64,000 nt of DNA from Candidatus Methylomirabilota bacterium. Its GTDB lineage: Bacteria; Methylomirabilota; Methylomirabilia; Methylomirabilales; Methylomirabilaceae. The notes under the pieces were generated by a model. The model was not told where the DNA came from and did not search any database. It saw nothing but the letters and a program-made list of their open reading frames with translations. How positions within the stretch are numbered: position 1 is the stretch's first letter; every line of letters begins with the position of its first letter. Shown one piece after another: positions 7,893-16,436 of the stretch. The translations under genes were made by a program, and so were the position numbers. Location of the stretch: positions 1 through 64,000 of the forward strand of contig JAGWQH010000055.1 in the NCBI GenBank assembly GCA_028870115.1. Direction: 5' to 3'.

Positions 7893-9193
7893 CCGACATC
7901 GCCATTCGCGCCGAAAACCTGGGCAAGTTGTACCGCATCGGCCATCGGGAGCGCTACAGGGCCTTACGTGATACACTGACCGATGCCATGTATGCGCCGT
8001 TGCGCCGAATCCGTTCCGCCTTTCAGCGTCCCAGCGTCCCAGCGTCCGAGCATGCCAATGAAGACAATACCTTCTGGGCCTTGAAAGACGTATCCTTTGA
8101 AATCATGTGTGGCGAGGTAGTCGGAATCATCGGCCGCAACGGAGCTGGCAAGAGCACGCTGCTCAAGATCCTCTCCCGCATCACCGAGCCCACGGAAGGC
8201 ACCGTAGAACTCCACGGCCGCGTGGGGTCGCTTTTAGAGGTGGGCACCGGCTTTCATCCTGAATTGACCGGGCGGGAGAATATCTACCTCAATGGCGCCA
8301 TCCTGGGGATGAAACGGATAGAGCTTGACCGCAAGTTCGATGAGATTGTTGCTTTCGCCGAAATCGAGAAATTTCTCGACACGCCGGTGAAACACTACAG
8401 CAGCGGCATGTATGTGCGCCTGGCCTTCGCTGTGGCCGCCCACCTGGAACCTGAAATCCTGCTGGTAGACGAGGTGCTCGCGGTGGGTGATGCCGCATTC
8501 CAAAAGAAATGTTTGGGCAAGATGAGCGACGTTTCCAAGGCTGGCCGTACAGTGCTATTTGTGAGCCATAATATGCAGGCGGTAAACAGCCTTTGCTCTC
8601 GAGGGATTTTCCTCAGCACTGGTAAGATTGCAGGAAGCGGAGACGTGGCTTCAGTAGTCAAGGTGTATCTAGCCTCTGCGACGGGACACGTTCCGGAGCG
8701 GCTCGAGCAAGTTTGGGACGACATGGATACAGCACCCGGAAACGATAAAATTCGTCTGCATCGGATAGCAGTCGTTCCGGAAGGTAGCGCACACTTGATC
8801 GACCTAACCACCTCTTTCCGAGTCGAGATTGAATACTGGAATTTGACGCCCTTGACCCGGTTACATATAGATCTCTGCTTATATACCTTGGAAGACAGTC
8901 CCGTCTTCGAAACGCTCAGTTGGAAGGAGCCCCATTGGCACGACAAGCCGTTTCCGAGTGGGCTTTTTCGAAGCACCTGTCATATTCCCGGAGATCTGCT
9001 AAATGAAGGAACGTATCGTATCAGAGTCCTGTTCGTAGACGACTGTTCACGAAAGCTTTACGACAACCATGAGGCAACAACATTTGCTGTTCACGAAATG
9101 GCTGGCAGGCAAGACCTATGGTACGGCAAATTCATTGGCCCCGTGCGCCCGCAGCTCCAGTGGGAAACCGAGCTAGTAAGCTCTCACATGTAG
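7889..9193 (+). CDS. wzt: Polysaccharide ABC transporter ATPase with C-terminal glycan-binding domain (Wzt type)
   Basis: ATP-hydrolysing subunit that powers glycan export with Wzm. Walker A GRNGAGKST lies near residue 80, the signature is YSSGMYVRLAFA and Walker B is ILLVDEVLAVGD, followed by the switch histidine in LFVSHNM. The N-terminus carries the 60-70 residue lead typical of Wzt/TagH. Residues from about 260 to 434 form an extra domain (start near VWDDMDTAPGN) that fits the Wzt C-terminal beta-sandwich, which in known systems reads the terminal modification of the O-polysaccharide. Full length, 434 residues. Methyltransferase genes follow directly, consistent with a capped chain being the export signal. 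Confidence 0.92.
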   Translation: MTDIAIRAENLGKLYRIGHRERYRALRDTLTDAMYAPLRRIRSAFQRPSVPASEHANEDNTFWALKDVSFEIMCGEVVGIIGRNGAGKSTLLKILSRITEPTEGTVELHGRVGSLLEVGTGFHPELTGRENIYLNGAILGMKRIELDRKFDEIVAFAEIEKFLDTPVKHYSSGMYVRLAFAVAAHLEPEILLVDEVLAVGDAAFQKKCLGKMSDVSKAGRTVLFVSHNMQAVNSLCSRGIFLSTGKIAGSGDVASVVKVYLASATGHVPERLEQVWDDMDTAPGNDKIRLHRIAVVPEGSAHLIDLTTSFRVEIEYWNLTPLTRLHIDLCLYTLEDSPVFETLSWKEPHWHDKPFPSGLFRSTCHIPGDLLNEGTYRIRVLFVDDCSRKLYDNHEATTFAVHEMAGRQDLWYGKFIGPVRPQLQWETELVSSHM

Positions 9194-9257
9194 AGTTCAT
9201 ATCGCGGATTTGGCGGTGTTGGCCTTTGATTAGTAGTCATGCAAATTGGCAAGAACG

Positions 9258-9983
9258 ATGAGCCTGCGCGGATTGATGGCTGTTCTCCTGCGTCGGAAGA
9301 GAATTGACTTACCGACCGAACTTGTTACCGATGTTGTACAGCGTGCCAGAGCACAACCGTGGTTTGTCTATGCTTTTGAAACTCGCGGATCGCGGTGGCA
9401 CGTATGGAAAGTCTCCTTCTGGTTGGCCACGCGTCTCAAATCGCAGGCGAGGATTCTTGAGACGGGATGCGGATGCGCCTTGAATCTCATTTGGTTTGGC
9501 CAGCATGGATTTAGCCAGCTCTACGGGTTTGACAACGACCCGGATGCGATTCAGGCCGGTACACAACTGTGCTCTGCTGCGAATATTTCTGCAACACTCT
9601 GGATCGATGATGGTCTTAGACCTTTCCACCTCTCTGAGCAAACCTTTGATGCCATCTTGGCCGTTAATTGGACCTATGGAGTTGAAGCGTTTGACTTGAT
9701 TAGGTTTCTTATAACTTACCGCAGCCACCTAACGAACCGTGGATTCCTTGCGCTGGATGTTGTGGATATTGCTTATAATTCAATGCCCGATAATCAATAC
9801 CTCACGTCCGACAGGAATAAGCCAGCGACTGAGAGAGGGCCTTCAGAATACAAGAAAAGGTATTCACAGGAACAAGTGTTTCACGCCGCAAGCTGTGCAG
9901 AAATGAAGGTGGTCCATACGATATCTCGCCGGAGTCAAGTTGCAGAGATTCCGCGATGCGTTTATATTCTTTCGAGACAATAA
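9258..9983 (+). CDS. Class I SAM-dependent methyltransferase
   Basis: A 241-residue protein with motif I ARILETGCGCALNLIWFG (GxGxG-like) near residue 70, followed by the acidic strand-2 end YGFDNDPDAI, then FDAILAVNWTY, which resembles motif IV. The chosen ATG is four codons inside an open frame beginning with TTG 9246. Following Wzt directly, it may methylate a sugar of the chain or its non-reducing end; that role is inferred from position only. Confidence 0.75.
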   Translation: MSLRGLMAVLLRRKRIDLPTELVTDVVQRARAQPWFVYAFETRGSRWHVWKVSFWLATRLKSQARILETGCGCALNLIWFGQHGFSQLYGFDNDPDAIQAGTQLCSAANISATLWIDDGLRPFHLSEQTFDAILAVNWTYGVEAFDLIRFLITYRSHLTNRGFLALDVVDIAYNSMPDNQYLTSDRNKPATERGPSEYKKRYSQEQVFHAASCAEMKVVHTISRRSQVAEIPRCVYILSRQ

Positions 9984-10072
9984 CTGGCCCCGATTGATAG
10001 AGGCCAATCACTCCAAGAATCATTGATGATCAGAAAGTAATGGTCTACAAGTAGCTAGAATCTAACGCTTTT

Positions 10073-10426
10073 GTGAATTTCTTTCCGCCTCTAAGCGAAA
10101 TAGCACAGCTCGCTAGACGAGCAAATGGTCAAGATGAAACTAATCTTACCTATCCGAAATCATCGGACCGAGGCTATGCCGCGGCGCTTTTGCACTGGGA
10201 GATGATTCTCTACTTTAGAAAAGAAGGGTTTGAGACTTACGATTGGGGTGGCATTGTATTGGACTCAACTGATCCGCGCTACTCGATAACGCAGTTCAAG
10301 CTGAGCTTTGGTGGCACCCCGGTGAGGCTACTTGATTATTCGTACCGATTTTCAGTTTCACGTAGCAGGCGCCTCTGGCGGCGCCTGCTTAGAGGGCTGA
10401 GGAAAACTCATCAGCCTCTGCTTTGA
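10073..10426 (+). pseudogene. C-terminal fragment of a FemAB/GNAT-like acyltransferase
   Basis: The frame starts at GTG 10073 and gives 117 residues. LLHWEMILYFRKEGFETYDWGG and the following ITQFKLSFGG are the closing part of the FemAB-type acyltransferase fold (xxDxGG then FKxxFGG). The N-terminal two thirds are missing and the first 25 residues show no family features. It lies alone between a methyltransferase and a nucleotidyltransferase gene. This is the second such fragment in the window; the two are not closely similar to each other, so they probably come from separate genes. Confidence 0.55.
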
Positions 10427-10541
10427 ATGATGTACAGAATTCTTGCCGCGGCAGAACCAAGAAGGCCAAAGAAAGGCGTGGTGATATCTCCGTTTTCTCT
10501 GAAATGAGATCAATCTACTCTGCAACAGTAGGACACGAAAG

Positions 10542-11249
10542 ATGAAGGCCGTCATTCTTGCCGGTGGACTTGGAACGCGATTGCGACCCTTCACGGAGGT
10601 GATTCCCAAGCCCTTGTTACCCCTGGGTGAGGAATCCCTAATGGAAATCCAAATCCACGCATTACGCAACCACGGGCTTGATGAGATATTCATCGCTACG
10701 AACTACATGTCAGACTACGTCGAGGCATTTCTCGGGAACGGCTCCAAGCACGGAGTGACATTGCATTTCAGCCGCGAGAAGAAACCCTTGGGAACCTGCG
10801 GCCCACTCACGCTGCTTCGCAAGGAACTGACGGAGCCATTCATCGTAATGAATGGGGACATTCTGACAAAACTCAACTTCCAAAAGTTCTACGACTTTGG
10901 GGTTCGCGCCAACTCCTTGCTCACGGTTGCTACAAAAACCATCTTCACTCCGTTTTCCTTTGGTAACGTGACGGCGGATGACAACGACCATATTGTTGAT
11001 GTCGAGGAGAAGCCGAACTTGCGAATGGAGATCATCGCAGGAGTTTACTGCATGAAACCGGAGATTTTCTCTTGGATTCCAGACAACGAATATTTCGGGA
11101 TGGACACGCTGATCAAGAAGCTCCTCAGCGCTCACCAGCACGTCTCCCGCTATGTGATCCATGAGTACTGGCTCGATATTGGGCAAGTCGAGGACTACAC
11201 CAAGGCACAGCAGGATTATAGGACTTACTTTTCGGATAAATCGAAATGA
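10542..11249 (+). CDS. Sugar-1-phosphate nucleotidyltransferase
   Basis: A 235-residue enzyme that would join a hexose-1-phosphate to an NTP. The N-terminal LAGGLGTRLRPFTEVIPKPL is the pyrophosphorylase signature with the catalytic Arg and Lys. VMNGDI provides the metal-binding Asp, and VDVEEKPN the conserved Glu-Lys-Pro. There is no left-handed helix or acetyltransferase domain, so it is monofunctional. It resembles RmlA/GlmU-N and the guanylyltransferases of heptose and legionaminic acid routes; the LegB and LegC genes downstream make the last idea attractive but unproven. Confidence 0.85.
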   Translation: MKAVILAGGLGTRLRPFTEVIPKPLLPLGEESLMEIQIHALRNHGLDEIFIATNYMSDYVEAFLGNGSKHGVTLHFSREKKPLGTCGPLTLLRKELTEPFIVMNGDILTKLNFQKFYDFGVRANSLLTVATKTIFTPFSFGNVTADDNDHIVDVEEKPNLRMEIIAGVYCMKPEIFSWIPDNEYFGMDTLIKKLLSAHQHVSRYVIHEYWLDIGQVEDYTKAQQDYRTYFSDKSK

Positions 11250-11290
11250 ACATTGGAGGCGGGAGATTTTAGGAGACAGAAACAAGAGCA

Positions 11291-12360
11291 ATGAATCTCA
11301 GGGTTGGCCGTACTCTCATGGGTGGTGATTTGGAAATCAGCCTGCCGAGATTTGGTGCCTCGGCGCGCTTGGATCACCTCGACTGCGGAATCGATGGCTC
11401 TCCGGTAACGGTGGGCGATCTGCATCGTAGAGTGTTCTTAAGTATCTGAAGAAGACAGGTGTTAAACATGCCCATCTGCCGGTATATGTATGCGGGAGCA
11501 TCCTGGAGCCAGTGAAGTGGAGCGGATTGGAATTCTCCTTCTATCCCGTAGACCAAGACCTCACTGCACACCCAGACCCACCTAGGAGTTCGGCTGTGCT
11601 TCTAATCCACTATTTCGGTCGACTAAATCAATCCGCAAGAGAACTAGGCGCGGCGGCGGGCCAGGGTTCCTTTTATCTCGTCGAAGAGTTAAGCCAGTCC
11701 GCGCTTAGCAGTTGGCACTTGCAGGAAGGCGAGAGCCAGTTTTTGATATTCAGCCTTCGCAAGCCTTTTCCGACCTCGCTAGGCGGGTGGTGTAACCTGC
11801 GAGTATCTGAAGGCGCTTCCTCCGCCGTGGTGGACGCACTAACACGGCGTTTCTTGGCCGCGAGGTTGATAAAGGCTGCCTATCCGGCTGAGCCAAGGTC
11901 GCCTGTTAGCCCAGAGATTGAGGCGACTTACTTGGATGCCTTCAAATCTGTTGAGGTGTTCTTAAACACGCAACAACTACACGCCAAGTTGTCGGGGATT
12001 GTGTTGCCAATGCTTGCTGGTTTGGACTTCGACCAGATCCGTGCCACCCGTCGTTCAAACTGGAACTTGCTCAAGAGCCTTCTCTCAGGCCAAGCAGAAG
12101 CTTTGGTACGAGATCTGTCAGAAGATGAAGTACCTCTCGGTTACGTTGTGTGCGCGCCAGATCGAGATCGTCTTCGCGAGCGCCTTGCGACGAAACGCAT
12201 CTGTAGTCCCATTCACTGGCTTCTGCCGCCGGAGGTGAGCCGTCAACGCTTTTCGGAAGCGACGCAGTTGGCTAGCCGATCTCTAACCTTGCCGATAGAT
12301 GAGAGATACCGTGCTGACCACATGGTGCGACTTGCCGAAGCTGTAAGGACGGCTCTTTAG
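11291..12360 (+). pseudogene. DegT-like PLP-dependent aminotransferase-family gene, 5' part broken
   Basis: From GTG 11512 there are 282 codons resembling the DegT/DnrJ aminotransferase fold: LLIHYFGRLNQSA, FYLVEELSQSALSSW, and LIFSLRKPF with the expected PLP lysine. The same frame continues upstream with YLKKTGVKHAHLPVYVCGS, the normal N-terminal segment, but is cut by an in-frame TAG at 11428-11430. The frame from ATG 11291 (52 codons, stop at 11447-11449) appears to supply the original start and is shifted relative to the rest. One frameshift plus one nonsense codon make this a probable pseudogene. A shortened protein from 11512 would lack the cofactor-phosphate loop. Confidence 0.6.
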
Positions 12361-12366
12361 ATCTTT

Positions 12367-13437
12367 ATGGCCACGGAGATTCTTGACGCCTTCGATGACG
12401 CGGCGCGATGGCATAGTGTGCTGAGTCACCTCCCAGCGCAATGCAGAGACATCTACTTCCGCCCCGAGTATGTGCGCCTGCATCTCTTTCAACCCGGCAG
12501 TCGCGCACTCCTCTTTGCGTATCGACAAGGAATGGACACTTGGGCGTATCCGTTTGTTTTGCATCCAATTTCGCGCGTCGGCGAAGAAGTTCTCAAGAGC
12601 AACTGGTTTGACATTGAAAGTGCCTATGGGTATGGGGGGCCGCTTTCCACGACGGACGCACGCGATTTCATTGAAAGGGCGAATCTCGCTTTTGCCTCTT
12701 GGTGCGACCTGCGAGGAGTCGTTTCCGAATTCATGCGACTGCACCCGCTCTTAATGGGACAGAAATGGCTCAGCGGTGGCGAAGTAACCTATGACCGCGA
12801 AACCGTGTCGCTTGATCTCAACCGCCTCGGCGTGTACGAGTCTCTATTGAGCAGCACGACGCGCAACAAGCTGCGGCGAGCCGAGCGCCTGGGGGTGCGC
12901 GTGGCAGCCTACCCTGCTAGCGAAGGATTTGACCGATTCCGGCAGCTTTATTTAGACACGATGAAGAGAATCGGCGCTGACGATTACTATCACTTCAGTG
13001 ATGCATACTTCCGCGGTCTCGGGCAACTTGTGAAAGAGACCGGTTGGCTCTACGTGGCGGCACTCGGGCATGAATGGATTTCTGCGGCTTTGTTTCTGAA
13101 GGGCCAGGCATGGATGCATTATCACTTATCCGCTTCAAGTCCCGATCGACGCGTTCCTGGCGCCACAAACTTGGTTTTGTTCACCGCCGCTCAAGTCGGC
13201 CGGCATGAAGGGCTTGAGCGCCTCCACTTGGGTGGAGGGCGCACGGCGGACCCGGATGATTCCTTGCTAGACTTCAAGAAGTCTATGGCGACGGATTCGC
13301 ATCGTTTCTACATCAGCAAGAGGATTCGGAACCCGGAAGCTTACACTCAACTGCGTGAACTCTGGGCGAAGCGGTATCCTCATCTGGTGGCAAAATATGG
13401 GACCCGGTTACTGTGTTACCGACATGCTCAGCAGTGA
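12367..13437 (+). CDS. FemAB/GNAT-like acyltransferase
   Basis: A 356-residue protein of full family length with the double acyltransferase fold of FemAB-type enzymes. The centre reads LLSSTTRNKLRRAERLGVRV (the TRxxLRRAxxxG motif), then FRQLYLDTMKRIGADDYYHF, and the C-terminal half has AALFLKGQAWMHYHLSAS, LHLGGG and LLDFKKSMA. Such proteins in polysaccharide loci are thought to transfer an acyl or aminoacyl group to a sugar or peptide; the substrate cannot be told. It begins six bases after the broken aminotransferase, so the two were probably cotranscribed. Confidence 0.8.
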   Translation: MATEILDAFDDAARWHSVLSHLPAQCRDIYFRPEYVRLHLFQPGSRALLFAYRQGMDTWAYPFVLHPISRVGEEVLKSNWFDIESAYGYGGPLSTTDARDFIERANLAFASWCDLRGVVSEFMRLHPLLMGQKWLSGGEVTYDRETVSLDLNRLGVYESLLSSTTRNKLRRAERLGVRVAAYPASEGFDRFRQLYLDTMKRIGADDYYHFSDAYFRGLGQLVKETGWLYVAALGHEWISAALFLKGQAWMHYHLSASSPDRRVPGATNLVLFTAAQVGRHEGLERLHLGGGRTADPDDSLLDFKKSMATDSHRFYISKRIRNPEAYTQLRELWAKRYPHLVAKYGTRLLCYRHAQQ

Positions 13438-13461
13438 GTCTGCTGCTATCATAACAGAACC

Positions 13462-14175
13462 ATGAGTATCTCCCGCTCCTACTTCTATCGGATCGCCATA
13501 TCCCTTAAAGACAGAGGGGTCGTGCGTACCGCCAAATTGGTCTACGCCGAGCGCGCATTCGACTGGAGGCATGGCACTGACACCGCCGGCATTGTTGACC
13601 TCCACGAACTGGGAATCGACTCTGCCAACAAAGGCGATGGTGGACGCTACGAAGGCGCGAACCCCGTCGTGTTTCACCTTATGATGCAACAGATACCGAT
13701 CCATGACTTTTGTGAACGCACGTTCTTGGATTTCGGCTGCGGCAAAGGATTGGCGATGATGCTGGCCTCACAGTATGGATTCCGAAAAATCATCGGAGTC
13801 GAGTTCTCCAGGAATCTCTGTGATATCTGCCTGCGTAATCTGAAGAAGTACCAGCGGTCCACATGCACTGTCAACAACTTCGAGATAGTCCACGCCGACG
13901 CCGCGGAATACCAGATCCCGCCGGAAGCCACAGTTTTCTTCTTCTTTAATCCGTTCGGGTCGAGTGTCCTCGCTCGCGTTTTGCACAACATCGAAACCAG
14001 TCTTGCGCAGGCGCCACGTCAGATATGGATTGCTTATGAAAACGCGTTGCACCATGATATATTTGTCGCTCGCGGCTTCCGCGTCATCCTTCGGCAGACA
14101 CAAAACAGTCTTCGTATCTACCCCGGTGGCTCGTCGATCTATACAAATGCTATTTCAAACTCGATCCAGGACTGA
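13462..14175 (+). CDS. Class I SAM-dependent methyltransferase
   Basis: A 237-residue protein with motif I TFLDFGCGKGLAMMLAS near residue 90 and the acidic residue of strand 2 in IIGVEFSRNL. ATVFFFFNPFG at the motif IV position gives the N-P-F variant seen in small-molecule and sugar methyltransferases. ATG 13462 follows the acyltransferase stop by 24 bases, which suggests one transcript. It probably modifies a sugar of the exported glycan; the target is unknown. Confidence 0.75.
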   Translation: MSISRSYFYRIAISLKDRGVVRTAKLVYAERAFDWRHGTDTAGIVDLHELGIDSANKGDGGRYEGANPVVFHLMMQQIPIHDFCERTFLDFGCGKGLAMMLASQYGFRKIIGVEFSRNLCDICLRNLKKYQRSTCTVNNFEIVHADAAEYQIPPEATVFFFFNPFGSSVLARVLHNIETSLAQAPRQIWIAYENALHHDIFVARGFRVILRQTQNSLRIYPGGSSIYTNAISNSIQD

Positions 14176-14217
14176 ACCACAGCCTTTTCGACAACTGGCG
14201 CAACACAGATCCAAACT

Positions 14218-15201
14218 ATGAACTGGAAATCCAAACACGTCCTGGTCACCGGCGCCGGAGGGTTTATTGGGAGCCACTTGGCGGAGCAGCTCGTGAACGA
14301 AGGCGCCCGCGTCCGCGCCTTCGTTCACTACAACGCGCTCGGAGGCGCGGGCTGGCTCGATGATTCTCCCCTGTCCGACCAGATGGAGATTTTTGCCGGC
14401 GACATCTGCGACCGCGATAGCGTTCGCAGTGCCATGCGAGGCACAGAGGTCATCTTCCATTTAGCGGCGTTGATCGGCATCCCCTACTCCTATCATGCGC
14501 CTGCATCCTATGTGCGCACGAATATCGAAGGAACGCTGAACATCCTGCAGGCCGCACGCGACCTCAACGTGCAGCGAGTCATTCACACCTCTACGAGCGA
14601 AGTATACGGAACCGCGTGCTTCGTCCCGATCACCGAGGAGCATCCACTCCAAGGTCAGTCACCCTACTCCGCCAGCAAAATTGGAGCGGACAAATTGGCG
14701 GACGCATTCCATTTCTCGTTCGGACTACCTGTTGTCACGTTGCGTCCGTTTAACACCTTTGGCCCGCGCCAGTCAGCACGCGCGGTTATTCCTACAATTG
14801 TTACGCAATGCTTGGCGGGCGAAACCGTGCGCTTAGGGAACCTGCATCCCACCCGCGATCTCAACTTCGTCGACAACACGGTCGAAGGCTATCTGCTGGC
14901 CGCCACCGTGCCGGGTGCCATCGGCAAGACTATCAACATCGGTTCAGGTCGGGAAATCAGTGTGGGCGACCTTGCCCGGTTAATCGGCACACTCGTCGGC
15001 CATCCTATCAAGATTGAAAGCACCGCGGAACGTGTACGACCAGAAAAGAGTGAGGTCGAGCGCTTGCTTGCCAGCAACGCATTGGCAGAGAAGATTCTCG
15101 GGTGGAAGCCCAAAGTAAATCTTGAAGATGGCTTGGCCGCAACGGTTACCTGGATTCGCGAGAACTTGGAGATGTACCGCCCGGGCAAATACGTACTTTA
15201 G
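14218..15201 (+). CDS. legB: NAD-dependent nucleotide-sugar 4,6-dehydratase, LegB-like
   Basis: Short-chain dehydrogenase of 327 residues. The NAD site is GAGGFIGSH near residues 12-20. The catalytic Thr/Ser-Glu strand is HTSTSEVYG, the Tyr-x3-Lys pair is YSASK, and RPFNTFGPRQSARAVIPTI closes the substrate pocket. These segments, with the HYNALGGAGWLDD region, match LegB closely. LegB removes water from a GDP- or UDP-GlcNAc-type donor to give the 4-keto-6-deoxy sugar. The LegC-type aminotransferase gene follows after 10 bases. No NeuB/LegI condensing enzyme is in the window, so the end product may be a 4-amino-4,6-dideoxy sugar rather than legionaminic acid. Confidence 0.85.
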   Translation: MNWKSKHVLVTGAGGFIGSHLAEQLVNEGARVRAFVHYNALGGAGWLDDSPLSDQMEIFAGDICDRDSVRSAMRGTEVIFHLAALIGIPYSYHAPASYVRTNIEGTLNILQAARDLNVQRVIHTSTSEVYGTACFVPITEEHPLQGQSPYSASKIGADKLADAFHFSFGLPVVTLRPFNTFGPRQSARAVIPTIVTQCLAGETVRLGNLHPTRDLNFVDNTVEGYLLAATVPGAIGKTINIGSGREISVGDLARLIGTLVGHPIKIESTAERVRPEKSEVERLLASNALAEKILGWKPKVNLEDGLAATVTWIRENLEMYRPGKYVL

Positions 15202-15211
15202 GAGCGTTCAG

Positions 15212-16381
15212 TTGCAGCAGCCACAACCAATCATTCCACTCAGTGAGCCCTCGCTCCGCGGCAACGAGTGGACCTACCTCAAGGAGTGCTTGGATACAAA
15301 TTGGGTGTCCTATGCGGGGCCTTTCGTGGACCGGTTCGAACGGGAATTGGCGGCAAAAGTCGGAGCGAAGCACGCGGTCGCAGCGGTGAGTGGAACCGCC
15401 GCGCTTCACATTTGCCTTCTGTTGGCGGGAGTGGGCCACGACGATGAAGTTGTCATGCCGGCGGTGACTTTCGTAGCGCCTGCAAATGCAGTCCGCTATT
15501 GTGGCGCGTGGCCGGCGCTCATCGATATTTCCCCAAACGACTGGCAACTGGACGTCGTACAGTTGGAGCGGTTCCTCGCTAACGGATGCGAGCGGCGTGG
15601 AGGTCGACTTATCAACAAGGCCACAGGACGACAGGTAGCTGCACTCCTGCCTGTACATTTGCTTGGCGGCATGTGCGATGTGGACCGGGTCGCAGAGCTG
15701 GCAACACGATACGATCTCCCGTTGATTGAAGATGCCGCCGAATGCTTGGGGGCCGCTTACAAAAGTCGTCCGATTGCTGCCCCCTGCCCCGCCTACCGGG
15801 GGCCGATGCGGCTGGTCATCACCAGTTTCAACGGGAACAAGATCATCACCACCGGTGGCGGTGGCGCGATTTTCACGGAGGATCCGGGGCTGGCGGCACA
15901 TGCCAGGCACCTCACCACCACGGCCAAGGCCGACAAGATCGAGTTCTTCCACGACGAGGTGGGCTACAACTACCGCCTGACCAACATTGCCGCGGCCCTG
16001 GGAGTTGCCCAACTGGAGAAACTCGACGAATACGTTAAGATCAAGCGTGGAATCGCCGCCCGATATGCTGAGTTGCTCAAAAACAACCCGCACATCAAGG
16101 CGCATCCCGCACCGCAGCACTGCCGGAGCACCTTCTGGATGTACAGCGTGATGCTGGACCGAGTTGCCCGTCCGGTCATCGACTCGATGATGAGAGAGGG
16201 CGTGATGAGTCGCCCAATCTGGATACCGATTCACAAACTGCCCGCTTTTTCGGACGGGGCATTCCAATTCAACGTGACGGCGGCCGAGACGCTGCACCGG
16301 TCCGGGCTAAGCCTTCCATGCAGTGTTGAGATCACTGAGGCGCAGGTAGGCAGGGTCCTTAATCTGTTGCTAGAGGGTTAG
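15212..16381 (+). CDS. legC: PLP-dependent nucleotide-sugar aminotransferase, LegC-like
   Basis: DegT/DnrJ/EryC1 family enzyme of 389 residues expected to aminate the 4-keto sugar made by the upstream dehydratase. The start is taken as TTG 15212 because AGGAG sits 7 bases before it and the following PIIPLSEPSLRGNEWTYLKE is the family N-terminus; an ATG 30 codons upstream lies inside legB. SGTAALHICLLLAGVG forms the cofactor-phosphate loop, LIEDAAECLGA the Asp contacting the pyridine ring, and FNGNKIITTGGGG carries the Schiff-base lysine. Confidence 0.85.
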   Translation: MQQPQPIIPLSEPSLRGNEWTYLKECLDTNWVSYAGPFVDRFERELAAKVGAKHAVAAVSGTAALHICLLLAGVGHDDEVVMPAVTFVAPANAVRYCGAWPALIDISPNDWQLDVVQLERFLANGCERRGGRLINKATGRQVAALLPVHLLGGMCDVDRVAELATRYDLPLIEDAAECLGAAYKSRPIAAPCPAYRGPMRLVITSFNGNKIITTGGGGAIFTEDPGLAAHARHLTTTAKADKIEFFHDEVGYNYRLTNIAAALGVAQLEKLDEYVKIKRGIAARYAELLKNNPHIKAHPAPQHCRSTFWMYSVMLDRVARPVIDSMMREGVMSRPIWIPIHKLPAFSDGAFQFNVTAAETLHRSGLSLPCSVEITEAQVGRVLNLLLEG

Positions 16382-16436
16382 TCCGCTAACTCGGCCCTGC
16401 GTAAGAACCATGGGGTTTTTGCTCTAATCCGATGCA

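Noticed and set aside
15146-16297. A 383-codon minus-strand open frame
   Set aside because: It lies fully antisense to the LegC-like aminotransferase, which has all family motifs and a ribosome site; the antisense product has no recognisable feature.
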